Under the pieces are notes generated by a model that saw only the letters and a list, made by a program, of their open reading frames with translations, had not been told where the DNA came from and did no database searches. The position numbers and the translations under genes are program-made. Below are positions 1 through 8,091 of a DNA stretch of 64,000 bases, piece by piece. This DNA is from Rhodococcus sp. 06-235-1A (GTDB lineage Bacteria > Actinomycetota > Actinomycetes > Mycobacteriales > Mycobacteriaceae). Every line of letters begins with the position of its first letter. Position 1 is the stretch's first letter. The stretch lies in NCBI RefSeq assembly GCF_002258785.1, contig NZ_NOYI01000008.1, positions 248,001-312,000 of the forward strand. The letters are read 5' to 3'.

Positions 1-1
1 A

Positions 2-526
2 GTAGGCGCGCAGACAGTCGACTACCTCGGGTATTCGTTCGGGGCACGGGCCGGATTGGCGTTGACGGCGGCGGCTCCCGAGCGAGTGCGATCGCTTGCG
101 GTCGGCGGAGGTAGTCACGGCGCTCAGGCAGGCGCGTTCGACCGCCTCTTCTTCCCCGGGTGCGCAGATGTGTTGGAGCAGAGCGGCATGGACGGGTTTC
201 TCGAGGCGTGGAACAGCCACCGCATGTTCCCTATCGATCCAGGTACGCGAGCGGTGTTCTCCGCCAACGACGCTCAGGCCATGGCTGCGTACATCCGAGC
301 CTGTGACGCCGATCTCGGCCTACCCGACGAGGTGTTGCAGGGATTGACCCAGCCGTCGCTGTTCTACGTCGGCGGCGAGGACCGCACGAGACTCGACGAC
401 ACCCGAGCTGCCGCAGCGCTGGTTCCGAACTCCGAATTGCATGTCATCCGCGGATTCGATCATGCGACCACGATGGCCGCCTCCGCAGAAGTGCTGGATG
501 TCCTCGAACGGTTCTGGGACAGGTGA
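2..526 (+). CDS. alpha/beta-hydrolase family protein, 5' end cut by the window
   Basis: The open frame runs in from the left edge and ends at TGA 524-526, leaving about 174 residues. A GYSFGA nucleophile elbow (GxSxG, Ser as nucleophile) lies near the start of the visible part, and a GFDHATT segment near the C-terminus supplies the probable catalytic His. A YVGGEDRTR strand-loop between them suits the acid residue. This is the C-terminal two thirds of a typical 250-270-residue alpha/beta hydrolase. The substrate cannot be read from the sequence. It converges on the acyl-CoA synthetase gene, and both genes end in the same AGG TGA CGT context inside a long inverted repeat. Family assignment is good; function is unknown. 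Confidence 0.8.
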   Translation, partial: VGAQTVDYLGYSFGARAGLALTAAAPERVRSLAVGGGSHGAQAGAFDRLFFPGCADVLEQSGMDGFLEAWNSHRMFPIDPGTRAVFSANDAQAMAAYIRACDADLGLPDEVLQGLTQPSLFYVGGEDRTRLDDTRAAAALVPNSELHVIRGFDHATTMAASAEVLDVLERFWDR

Positions 527-600
527 CGTCAGCGTCCACTATTCGCCTCGAAAATCGGGATACCGGCTCGAACGGCACATAGTGGACAGCCACGTCACCT
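521..600. repeat. 22-bp imperfect inverted repeat spanning two convergent gene ends
   Basis: Arms at 521-542 and 579-600 pair over 22 positions except for a 4-nt block in the middle: aggtgacgt and gtccactat match exactly on each side. The loop is 36 nt. Each arm contains a stop codon, of the hydrolase on the plus strand and of the acyl-CoA synthetase on the minus strand. A bidirectional terminator is the simplest role, but no T-run follows either arm. A duplicated 3' end is the alternative. Confidence 0.6.
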
Positions 601-2283
601 CTTCAGCGCGGGGAACTGGTCGTCGCGCCACTCGGTCTCGAGCGGCCCCACGGCAGCGTCCTCGCGGGCACGCAACTCCACTCGGCGGATCTTGCCGGAG
701 ATCGTTTTCGGTAGCTCGAAGAACTCGATACGCCGAACCCGCAGGAACGGCGCCAGGTGCTCGCGTGCGTACTTCAGGATCTCGAATGCAGTGTCCTCGT
801 TGGGTTCCCAGCCCGACGCCAATGCCACATACGCCTTGGGGACGGCCAGTCGCGTCTCGTCGGGAGCGGGCACCACTGCGGCCTCGGCAACTGCGGGGTG
901 TTCGATGAGAACGCTTTCGAGCTCGAACGGGGAGATCTTGTAATCGGAGGCCTTGAACACGTCATCGGTACGGCCGACGTAGGTGATGTACCCCTCGGAG
1001 TCCCGCGATGCGACGTCGCCGGTGTGGTAGTAGCCGTCGGCCATGACAGCGGCGTTGCGCTCGGGGTCCCCGAGGTAGCCGGTCATCAGGTTGAACGGAT
1101 TCTGCGCCAGGTCGAGGCAGATCTCGCCCTCGTCGGCGAGTTCGCCGGTGGTGGGGTCGACGATCACCACCGGGACGCCCGGCAACGGCCTGCCCATCGA
1201 ACCGGACTTGAGCACCGCACCGGGCGTATTGGCCACCAGCGCAGTGGTTTCCGTCTGCCCGAATCCGTCGCGAATGTTCAGGCCCCACTCCCGCCGCACC
1301 GTGGAGATCACCTCGGGATTGAGTGGCTCACCGGCACCGATTGCCTCACGGAGTGAACCCCCGCCGCCGGCGAGGTCGGCTTGAATGAGCATGCGCCACA
1401 CTGTCGGTGGCGCACAGAACGTCGTCACCTCGGCGCGACGGATCTGCTCGAGCAACGCTTTCGCGTCGAACTTGCCGTAGTTGTAGATGAAGATGGTCGC
1501 CTCGGCGATCCATGGCGCGAAGAAGCAACTCCACGCGTGCTTGGCCCAGCCGGGCGAGCTGATGTTCAGGTGCACATCGCCCGGACGAAGCCCGAGGAAG
1601 TACATCGTGCTCAGATGCCCTACGGGATAGGAGATCTGAGTGTGTTCGACGAGCTTGGGCTTGCTGGTGGTGCCGGAGGTGAAGTACATCAGCAGGCGGT
1701 CGTCGGGCGCCGTGACGGACTCGAACGGCCGGGTCTCCACGGAACGAGCATCGGAGTAATCGAGCCAGCCGTCGTGTGCAGAGGTCGCGATACGCAGATA
1801 GTCGCCGGGGACGTCGTCGAATTTGTTTGCGTCCGAGGGGTTCACGATCACCGCGCGTGCATTGCCGCGCACCACCCGATCCGTCAGGTCCGCGGATCCG
1901 ATAGCGGTGGTGGTCGGCATCAGGACCGCGCCGAGCTTCATCACCGCGAGCATGGACTCCCACAGTTCCACCTGGTTGCCGAGCATCAGGATCACCGAGT
2001 CGCCGCGACCGATTCCCTGCTGCTCGAGCCACCGGGCAACCTGGTCCGAGCGACGCGCGATATCGTCGAAGCTGAACTTGGCCTCGCTGCCGTCCTCTTC
2101 GACGATCCACAGCGCGATACCGTCGTTGCCGCGTGCGATCGCGTCGAACCAGTCGATCGCCCAGTTGAACGTCTCACCGAACGACGGCCACTCGAAAGTT
2201 GCAACTGCACGGTCGTACTCGCCGTACGTATCGAGCAGTAGATCGCGTGCAGCTCGAAACGCGGTGTGTGCCGGCCCGGCCAT
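595..2283 (-). CDS. acyl-CoA synthetase (AMP-binding, acetyl/medium-chain type)
   Basis: This 562-residue adenylate-forming enzyme should activate a carboxylic acid with ATP and load it on CoA (or possibly an ACP). Visible core motifs are YFTSGTTSKPKLVEH (P-loop), the substrate-pocket strand SSPGWAKHAW, GFGQTETT, YHTGDVASRD, GRTDDVFKASDYKISPFE, and the C-terminal PKTISGKIRR lysine. The layout resembles the ACSM/acetyl-CoA synthetase branch more than long-chain FadD. I chose the ATG at 2283 because AGGAGG sits about 5 nt upstream; an upstream in-frame start at 2304 lacks this. The gene lies downstream of the broken MAT gene at the edge of the biosynthetic cluster. It could supply a starter acid or be unrelated primary metabolism. 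Family call is firm; link to the cluster is inference. Confidence 0.88.
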   Translation of the reverse strand: MAGPAHTAFRAARDLLLDTYGEYDRAVATFEWPSFGETFNWAIDWFDAIARGNDGIALWIVEEDGSEAKFSFDDIARRSDQVARWLEQQGIGRGDSVILMLGNQVELWESMLAVMKLGAVLMPTTTAIGSADLTDRVVRGNARAVIVNPSDANKFDDVPGDYLRIATSAHDGWLDYSDARSVETRPFESVTAPDDRLLMYFTSGTTSKPKLVEHTQISYPVGHLSTMYFLGLRPGDVHLNISSPGWAKHAWSCFFAPWIAEATIFIYNYGKFDAKALLEQIRRAEVTTFCAPPTVWRMLIQADLAGGGGSLREAIGAGEPLNPEVISTVRREWGLNIRDGFGQTETTALVANTPGAVLKSGSMGRPLPGVPVVIVDPTTGELADEGEICLDLAQNPFNLMTGYLGDPERNAAVMADGYYHTGDVASRDSEGYITYVGRTDDVFKASDYKISPFELESVLIEHPAVAEAAVVPAPDETRLAVPKAYVALASGWEPNEDTAFEILKYAREHLAPFLRVRRIEFFELPKTISGKIRRVELRAREDAAVGPLETEWRDDQFPALKR

Positions 2284-2352
2284 GAGTCCTCCTACGCAGA
2301 ACATCTGTGATGGCTATCACGTTCGACGGTAGGGGACACGCAGGTCGGTTCG

Positions 2353-3140
2353 CTACCCCCGGTTGGGGGTGACCCGCACTGCCCGAACGAATTCGGCGAC
2401 GCCCCCGGGATCGGTGATCTTGGTCGACGTGGGCCGCGGGTTCTCTCGGCGCGCCATCGAGGACAGCGCACCGGCCGGGGGCAACTCGATGCGGTGGTCG
2501 GCACCGATCTGCTGCAGCGTCTGCACGCACAGGTCCCATCGAACCGGTGCGGTGACGGCCGAGACGACGATGTCGGCAAACCCTGACGCCGTCACACGAC
2601 CGTTCGTACTCGAGATCATCGTGGCTACCGGCTCGGCGAACCGCACCTGCTCGACAGCCTCGGCAAGCTCCTCCTGCGCCTCGCTCATGAGGTCGGTATG
2701 GAACGCACCTGCCACCTTCATCTCGACAACCTTGACGTCGGTGGGCGGCTGGGCGGCCAGGGCAGCGACTCGGTCCCGTCGACCTCCGACCACAACCTGC
2801 CCGCCGCCGTTGTGGTTCGCCACCCGCACCCCGCCAGCGCCGTGAGCTCTCCGACCGAATGTCCGACGAACACCGTCTCGTCGGCGGGAAGTTCGGCCCC
2901 GCCGAGCGAGGCGAGACCGATCAGCGAGAATGCGACGATCAGCGGCTGAGCCACGGCGGTGTCGACGATTTCCTCCGCCGCCGCCTCGGTGCCGAAGTAG
3001 CGAAGGTCGAGCCCTGCCGCTTCGGAGAGTTCGTCGATCAATGCCGAGACGTCGCGCGCCTCGGGTATCGCGGGGTCACACCACGGTGCCAACATGCCCG
3101 GCTTCTGACTGCCCTGACCGGGCGCGACGATTGCAATCAT
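2353..3140 (-). pseudogene. malonyl-CoA:ACP transacylase (FabD-like), broken by an internal deletion
   Basis: An ATG at 3140 opens a frame with the FabD start (IVAPGQGSQKPGML) and the nucleophile motif GHSVGELTALAG near residue 92-104. It then runs into unrelated sequence. A second frame resumes at about 2829 with VANHNGGGQVVV, the catalytic-His region AFHTDLM and the normal C-terminus to 2353. The two parts total about 262 residues against the usual 300-310, and the missing stretch is the segment that follows the nucleophile, including the conserved Arg that holds malonate. This is a deletion of roughly 140 bp plus a frame change, larger than a typical sequencing slip. The active Ser and His survive on different frames, so no working enzyme is expected. 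The cluster would then rely on housekeeping FabD to charge its ACP. Confidence 0.82.
2355..2370 (-). terminator. GC-rich hairpin at the end of the broken MAT gene
   Basis: A perfect stem, accccc-ggtt-gggggt, begins inside the stop codon of the MAT remnant and lies about 70 nt before the acyl-CoA synthetase start. No T-run follows on either strand, so termination is only a possibility. Confidence 0.35.
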
Positions 3141-3158
3141 CGTTCTTCTCCCGTTCCT

Positions 3159-4109
3159 TCAGACGATACCGATACGCGACGCGGCGACGCCGGCCTGAAA
3201 TCTGCTCTTGGCGTCGAGATTGGACATCGTCTTGGCGATGTCACTGCGCACGGTGCGAATACTGACTTCGAGTTTACTGGCGATGGACTCGTCGGTAAGC
3301 CCCTCGGCGAGATATCCCAGGATTACCTCGTGGCGCGCCAACGCATTACGTGGAGTGTCGGCGTAGACGGCGCGACGTACCGGTTGAGCGGAGTTCCAGT
3401 GATCGGCCGATCGTGAAGCGAGATCGGTGACGCGGTCTTCATGGGAATACAAGTGCACCGAGTCGGGATCCGAGAGATTGATGGCGACACTTCGGTCCAC
3501 GATGACTGCGCGGTCCATCAGTGTCTTCGAGATTCTGATCTCGCAACCCATATCCATCAGTTCCTGAACAACCGATGTCAGCGCGGGAAGACTTCCGAGG
3601 GCCGATGTCCACAACATCTTCACCTTCATTCCCTTGCGCCGAGCCAGCTCCGCAATGTATGGAGCGTGCTCGAACGAGTGCGGTACATACACCGGGGTTG
3701 TGAATATCAACTCGCGCCGACCGGTTGCCACCAGCCGCTCCACCAATACCGCAGCTCGGTCGAGACCACCGACGTGCCAACCCGGGGCTATCGAGGTGAA
3801 TCCCTCGTGTTGCTCGATGACGTTCTGTATCACGCTCGGTGCGGCGACCAACTCCGATGCGTCACCCGTTTTGAACTGTCGCGCAACAAGAGTCGGAAGG
3901 GCAAGCCGTGGCTCGATGGCTCGGACGAACCCGGGTTCGTCGGCCGACGGGGCGACCATCCGCGAATTCTGCAGTGCACAGATATCGTCCACGACAGCGG
4001 AATCGTCCCGGGGCGACTGCGCTACCAGATCCGGCGGATTCCAGCGCGCACGCTTGAGCAGCGCACGATAGACCTCCTCGGTCTGCTGGTTGAAGATACG
4101 AATCCCCAT
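3159..4109 (-). CDS. LuxR-family HTH transcriptional regulator
   Basis: The 316-residue protein has a LuxR-type helix-turn-helix at its C-terminus, about residues 250-310 (GLTDESIASKLEVSIRTVRSDI). The N-terminal 240 residues are not a response-regulator receiver. They contain a strand-rich segment with EIRISKTLMDRAVIVDRSVAI, which resembles the phospholipase-D-like sensor fold of TrmB-type regulators. No phospho-acceptor pattern is evident. The start at 4109 has AGGAG about 8 nt upstream. It sits beside the biosynthetic operon on the same strand and is the only DNA-binding protein near it, so it is the natural candidate for cluster regulator. Ligand and targets are unknown. Confidence 0.8.
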   Translation of the reverse strand: MGIRIFNQQTEEVYRALLKRARWNPPDLVAQSPRDDSAVVDDICALQNSRMVAPSADEPGFVRAIEPRLALPTLVARQFKTGDASELVAAPSVIQNVIEQHEGFTSIAPGWHVGGLDRAAVLVERLVATGRRELIFTTPVYVPHSFEHAPYIAELARRKGMKVKMLWTSALGSLPALTSVVQELMDMGCEIRISKTLMDRAVIVDRSVAINLSDPDSVHLYSHEDRVTDLASRSADHWNSAQPVRRAVYADTPRNALARHEVILGYLAEGLTDESIASKLEVSIRTVRSDIAKTMSNLDAKSRFQAGVAASRIGIV

Positions 4110-4508
4110 CTGCCACTCCTAGTGTCTCGGACATCTCGTGTACCTAACACAATGTGCGTCGAACTTCTGGCGCATCGGTCGTGCGCCTGGAGCGAGGAAG
4201 AAATATGCATCTATTCGGTGAACGAGCCTGCCGAATTCCCCGACCCTTCTTCGTAAAACTGGCACAACTTCATGAAGAACGCGTGAACACCGAGTACCCC
4301 CCGGCTCGCGATCGGCGGCCACTCACCCAGCAGGTACGATCGGCGAACCATCAACAATATAGCCATCCAAACGACTTGCGGCAATGCAAGGAAGAGGTGC
4401 ACAAGGGCCCTGGAACGAGGTTGTCGATGCAACATTCGATAATCAATTCTTCCACCATTTTCAGTACTCGAACAGATCGCGATACATCGTCGAAAGGCTG
4501 CAATTCCA
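4110..4508. other. 399-bp intergenic region between the regulator and a membrane-protein gene
   Basis: This divergent gap carries the upstream regions of the minus-strand regulator and the plus-strand DUF3995 gene. It looks less GC-rich than the flanking genes. I found no gene I can support. A minus-strand open frame at 4211-4525 has one hydrophobic stretch and a weak resemblance to the DUF4389 membrane family, which may mark a decayed gene. Confidence 0.5.
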
Positions 4509-4973
4509 GTGAAGACCGATACCACCCGCTATTTCGCCGCCGCATGCATCATCGGACTGATCCACGCAGCGTTCTCCGGATACTGGGCTGCGGGCGGGCG
4601 GTGGATGCTCGGAACCGTCGGATCATGGGCCACCGAATGGGTCGACACCGACCCCACCACCGCACGCGCGGTGCTCGGCGGGCTCACGGTGTTCAAATTG
4701 GCCGCGGCCGTACTACCCTTGCTCGCGCTGCTGAACCGAGTTCCGCTGCGGCGCCCAATCTTCGCCATATCCTGGGTGGGATCGGTCGTGTTGATCGCAT
4801 GGGGCGGGCTCTCGTTCGTCGGTGCCGCCGTCGGCCTGATCGCGACCGCGGAGAATCGTGGGGTCAAGATCGGGCACCTGTTCTTCGACGGTGCGTTCTT
4901 TCTTTGGGGCACAGCGCTACTGGCCGGACTGATCCTGTCACGCCGAGCCGAACGACCCGCTCTCGCGCACTGA
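4509..4973 (+). CDS. DUF3995-type integral membrane protein
   Basis: The 154-residue protein starts at GTG 4509. Four hydrophobic segments are visible, about residues 8-27, 55-75, 84-108 and 124-143, with the GLIHAAFSGYWAAGGRW opening typical of DUF3995 proteins. No catalytic motif is apparent. It is the only plus-strand gene inside the left part of the cluster, so it may be a bystander rather than a biosynthetic or immunity gene. Function is unknown. Confidence 0.7.
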   Translation: MKTDTTRYFAAACIIGLIHAAFSGYWAAGGRWMLGTVGSWATEWVDTDPTTARAVLGGLTVFKLAAAVLPLLALLNRVPLRRPIFAISWVGSVVLIAWGGLSFVGAAVGLIATAENRGVKIGHLFFDGAFFLWGTALLAGLILSRRAERPALAH

Positions 4974-4981
4974 ACCACCTG

Positions 4982-5581
4982 TCATCGCATCGCCTCGTCG
5001 CCGGCCCTCTCACCGACCATCGACTCTGCCACCGACGCGATCGCAGCCAGAAGATCGCGTCTGATCAACGCACTCCCCGGGCGGATCAACGCCCAGTACG
5101 CAGCGAAGCGAAGCGATGTGCGGGTGTCGGTGGTGCAGACCCGCGTGCGCGTACAGAGCAGCGTTCCACTTCGATGCGGCTCGACGGTGAAGTTCATGAC
5201 CACCTTCGTCCACCCGGGCTCGTCGAAACTCTCGAATGCCGCCCGATCGGTTCGGGAGATGCCCGGCCGACCATTGCCGGAGAAGTCGTACCGGGCGATA
5301 TCGGCGAGCACCAACTCCGTTCCCTCGACGCGATCGATCTCGCGCGGAGCGAAGGCCTCCACGGCTGGCTTGTTCGATTGTGCAGCAACATTCTTGGACC
5401 AATCAGGGTCGATCCACGCCTTCGGACCCGACCGGAGCCGCACGAGCGCCATCGACATCGACAGGGCGTCCACCGGTGTCGCGTGCAGGGCATCCCACAC
5501 AGTCGATTCCGGCGCCGAGACCACCCGCCGGTGTGTCTCCTGCTGAGAAAAACGCGGCATGATCTGATCGATGAGAGTCAT
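4982..5581 (-). CDS. SRPBCC/DUF2867-like protein of unknown function
   Basis: The 199-residue protein starts at ATG 5581, which overlaps the stop of the mutase E gene by 4 nt (ATGA), so translation is probably coupled. An N-terminal RRVVSAPESTVWDALHATP segment, an ELVLADIARYDF strand and a long C-terminal helix suggest a START-like (SRPBCC) ligand-binding fold. The C-terminal YWALIRPGSALIRRDLL is distinctive. No catalytic residues can be named. Its place at the end of the operon, directly behind glutamate mutase, suggests a cluster role, for example binding a hydrophobic intermediate. That is inference only. Confidence 0.55.
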   Translation of the reverse strand: MTLIDQIMPRFSQQETHRRVVSAPESTVWDALHATPVDALSMSMALVRLRSGPKAWIDPDWSKNVAAQSNKPAVEAFAPREIDRVEGTELVLADIARYDFSGNGRPGISRTDRAAFESFDEPGWTKVVMNFTVEPHRSGTLLCTRTRVCTTDTRTSLRFAAYWALIRPGSALIRRDLLAAIASVAESMVGERAGDEAMR

Positions 5582-6861
5582 CGACTCGCCCCTTCCATTT
5601 CGGGTATGTCCGCCTTCGCCGCGACGGGTAGGTGCGGTACATCGAATTTCATCTGGACGTGGTGCAGATTGTCGAGCAATGCAGACGAGGACATCGCCGC
5701 GGTGACTCCGGTAGGCACCGGTAGTGGCATCGCTCCGATGGACGACCACTGCAGCCGTCCTCCGCCGTCGATCACTGCGCGGGCACGTCCGCTGTTGTCC
5801 GGATGCAAGCAGTAGGGAACGTCGATGATGCCGCGGTTCAATGCACGAACCAGGGCCACGTCGATGTCGCGGTGGCAGTCGAGAGCCCCCTCGACCAGGG
5901 CCAGCGCCTCGTCCTCGATACCCGAATCCAGTTGCGAGATATCAGCATCGGCAGCTCGAAGCCGTCCGGCAGCAGTCGCACTCGCATGCTCGAGCGCAGC
6001 GACATTCTGCTCGATCGTGGGGATCCGCTTCGACTCGGCGACGGTCTTCACGATCAGCCGTTCGGCCGATCCGTCCACTGCGAGTCGCGCGGCTGCGCCG
6101 AGCAGATCGGTGGCTCCCCCGATCGTCGTGGGATAGACACCCATGTAGGCGTACACAACCACATGCCATCGGATGTTCGGCAAGTATCGGGCCGCCAGAC
6201 GACGCAGAACCGTGAGTGCCTCGCGATCCTGCCTCTCGTCGGTCTGCTGGGCGTAGCTCAGCGAGACACTCGTCAGCCCGTGTCCGGCGAAGAACATGCC
6301 CTCGAGGATCGACACCGCGATCAGCAAGCTCGGAGGGCACAACTGCCCCATCAGACACCCCCCGAAGGTCTCCAGATGAGGGGTGCGCGTGGGCGTTCGG
6401 GCCGCGGCGAGGGTTTCACACGTTCGCGCCCAATCGGTGACTGCCTCGGCGATGGGTGTGCGGCCGTACGGCAGGCAGTAGGAGATAGGGCCGCCTTCGG
6501 TCGCAGTGAGCCCCACCTGCACCAGCCGTTCGACGATCGAGTGCGCCAGGGCCGATCCGTGCCGAATCTGGACGGGAAAACCAGCAGCCAGACTGTCCGC
6601 CAGCACCCGCTCGGTCACCGACGAATCGTGCGTCAGAATGGGGTACCCGTTCAAGTCGGATCCCGCTCGTACCGCCCGTGCGGCGGTATCGAGATCGCCT
6701 ACTCGCGTGAAGCTGTCGAGAGTGATCGTCCCCACCGTGGCGGCGTGGGCAGCGGCAGTCGCCGCCAGCCCGGTCCTCATGGTCTCCGGATCCGAAAATC
6801 CCATCCTCGGCTGCACCACAAGGGAATCGGACGAAGCCACGTACCCACCGAAGTCGTCCAT
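5578..6861 (-). CDS. glmE: methylaspartate (glutamate) mutase, E subunit
   Basis: The 427-residue protein matches the catalytic E chain of coenzyme-B12-dependent glutamate mutase, which with the S subunit interconverts L-glutamate and (2S,3S)-3-methylaspartate. Signature stretches are GGPISYCLPYGR, TFGGCLMGQLCPPSLLIA, the EGMFFAGHGLTSVSLSYAQQ barrel strand and VYAYMGVYPTT. Length is near that of other secondary-metabolism E chains and shorter than the clostridial enzyme (about 480). I take ATG 6861, which overlaps the S-subunit stop by one base (TGATG); a GTG lies one codon earlier. Similar mutases supply methylaspartate to NRPS lipopeptides such as friulimicin and to skyllamycin. Here the last NRPS module has an Asp-family pocket, so it is the likely user. 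Confidence 0.9.
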   Translation of the reverse strand: MDDFGGYVASSDSLVVQPRMGFSDPETMRTGLAATAAAHAATVGTITLDSFTRVGDLDTAARAVRAGSDLNGYPILTHDSSVTERVLADSLAAGFPVQIRHGSALAHSIVERLVQVGLTATEGGPISYCLPYGRTPIAEAVTDWARTCETLAAARTPTRTPHLETFGGCLMGQLCPPSLLIAVSILEGMFFAGHGLTSVSLSYAQQTDERQDREALTVLRRLAARYLPNIRWHVVVYAYMGVYPTTIGGATDLLGAAARLAVDGSAERLIVKTVAESKRIPTIEQNVAALEHASATAAGRLRAADADISQLDSGIEDEALALVEGALDCHRDIDVALVRALNRGIIDVPYCLHPDNSGRARAVIDGGGRLQWSSIGAMPLPVPTGVTAAMSSSALLDNLHHVQMKFDVPHLPVAAKADIPEMEGASR

Positions 6862-7331
6862 CACGCACCCACCGAGGTGAGTGCGTCGGCCGAATCCAGG
6901 AATCGTGTCAGACCGTCCAGATCGGACGCGTCGAGAAAAACGGAGTCGAACCCGGCGTCCAAGAGTTGGGCAGTGCGTTCGTGCCCGCTCTCACCCATGG
7001 TCGTCAACTTCCCACCGATGACCGCCGGCACGCCGCCGATCTCTGCCCTGATGCGTTCGATCAACCGCACACCATCGATGCAGCCGTGACCGTTGACCGT
7101 GCTGACCACCAGTACATCGGGTTCGATGCGCCGGCACGCCTGCACCACCACCTCGTCCGGTACGCACGGGCCGAGGTTGACTACCGTGTGACCGTGCTCC
7201 TCGAGGAGCAACGCCAGGAACACCAGGTTCCACGTGTGTGCGTCGGAGGACACCGTCGTCAGAACCACCCGCCGACCGACAGCCGGCACGGAAGTCCCCC
7301 CGCAGGCTCCACTCCCGCCCCCAGAGGTCAT
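6861..7331 (-). CDS. glmS: methylaspartate mutase, S subunit (B12-binding)
   Basis: From ATG 7331 the protein has 156 residues, the usual size of a mutase S subunit. The cobalamin-binding fold shows SSDAHTWN where the family has DxHxxG: the Asp and the cobalt-coordinating His are present, but Gly is replaced by Asn. A later GGKL strand-loop fits the lower-axial dimethylbenzimidazole pocket, and LVVSTVNGHGCIDG is the usual middle strand. The gene starts just after the DsbA-like gene and ends by overlapping glmE. The N-terminus is a glycine-rich GGGSGACG segment, which is duplicated upstream in frame; starting farther upstream would include both copies but would overlap the previous gene more. 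Together with GlmE it should make 3-methylaspartate. Confidence 0.85.
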   Translation of the reverse strand: MTSGGGSGACGGTSVPAVGRRVVLTTVSSDAHTWNLVFLALLLEEHGHTVVNLGPCVPDEVVVQACRRIEPDVLVVSTVNGHGCIDGVRLIERIRAEIGGVPAVIGGKLTTMGESGHERTAQLLDAGFDSVFLDASDLDGLTRFLDSADALTSVGA

Positions 7332-7352
7332 TCCGCAGGCTCCACTCCCGCC
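7300..7352. repeat. 20-bp direct repeat with 33-bp period at the glmS start
   Basis: The plus-strand sequence ccgcaggctccactcccgcc occurs exactly at 7300-7319 and 7333-7352. The 33-bp period is in frame and encodes two GGGSGACG blocks around the chosen glmS start codon at 7331. It looks like a recent slippage duplication. Confidence 0.8.
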
Positions 7353-7365
7353 GCCCACGACGCGG

Positions 7366-8091
7366 CTATCCGCAGCCACCGGCAGAGTCCGTGTCGTAAG
7401 CAACAGCTCCCAGCAACCGGTCGATCCGGTCGTCCTCGATTGCCGCGATACCGTCCGAGGACACGTCCACACCGGCAACCGAAAGATCGGTGAGGAACCA
7501 CTCCAACCGGTCGAGGCCCCAGAATCGCTGACGCTTGTTCAGGAAGTAGGGCACCCCGAAGATGTCGGAGTGGTAACCGTCGTACAGAGCGTCTGCGCCG
7601 GCGTCGCGCACGGTGTCGTCGTCGACCGCGGACGCGATCGCGGCGGGATCGAGCCCGGCGATCTCCGCTGCTCTACCGATCACGGCCGGATCACTGATGT
7701 CCTCGCCGCGTTCCCAACGCGCTGCGACGACGGCGTCGTAGAACTCCCATTGCCTGCCCGCTGCACGCGCCTGCAACCAGCCCAGGTGCGACGGTTCCCA
7801 CCACGGCGACATGTCCACCGGCCAGGTCATGGACAGTCCGTACCGTTCGGCGAGCCGTTTCGTATCCTGCAGGATGTACAGGTGCTTGGCCTTGCTCATG
7901 GGGGTGTAGATGATCTCGCCACCGCGTGCGGCCAACCGGCTCGCGGTGTTGGCGTCTGGCTCCCAGAACGGTACGAAGTCGAATGTCGAACGCGCAGAGG
8001 GGACTCGGCGATCGAGCTCGTGCATTGCGATCCAGCTGAACGGACTGCGAAACGAGAACCACACCTTCGGTGGCTTGGGCGCGCGTGCCAT
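7366..8091 (-). CDS. DsbA-fold isomerase-like protein (HCCA isomerase / kappa-GST type)
   Basis: The 241-residue protein has the DsbA-like thioredoxin fold of 2-hydroxychromene-2-carboxylate isomerases: N-terminal WFSFRSPFSWIA (family FDFxSPYSY), a helical insert, and C-terminal IFGVPYFLNKRQRFWGLDRLEW (family VFGVPxF...FWGqdRL). There is no CxxC, so it is not a disulfide oxidoreductase. ATG 8091 overlaps the thioesterase stop (TGATG). Proteins of this fold occur in reducing type II polyketide clusters, where they have been linked to double-bond isomerisation of polyene or cinnamoyl chains. That role fits its position among the type II genes, but it is inference from context. Confidence 0.78.
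   Translation of the reverse strand: MARAPKPPKVWFSFRSPFSWIAMHELDRRVPSARSTFDFVPFWEPDANTASRLAARGGEIIYTPMSKAKHLYILQDTKRLAERYGLSMTWPVDMSPWWEPSHLGWLQARAAGRQWEFYDAVVAARWERGEDISDPAVIGRAAEIAGLDPAAIASAVDDDTVRDAGADALYDGYHSDIFGVPYFLNKRQRFWGLDRLEWFLTDLSVAGVDVSSDGIAAIEDDRIDRLLGAVAYDTDSAGGCG

Noticed and set aside
1381..2241. Long plus-strand frame opposite the acyl-CoA synthetase
   Set aside because: Antisense shadow produced by GC-biased codon use; no recognisable domain.
4211..4525. Minus-strand 104-residue frame with a hydrophobic stretch
   Set aside because: Only weak resemblance to DUF4389 and no clear start signal; mentioned under the intergenic region instead of being called a gene.
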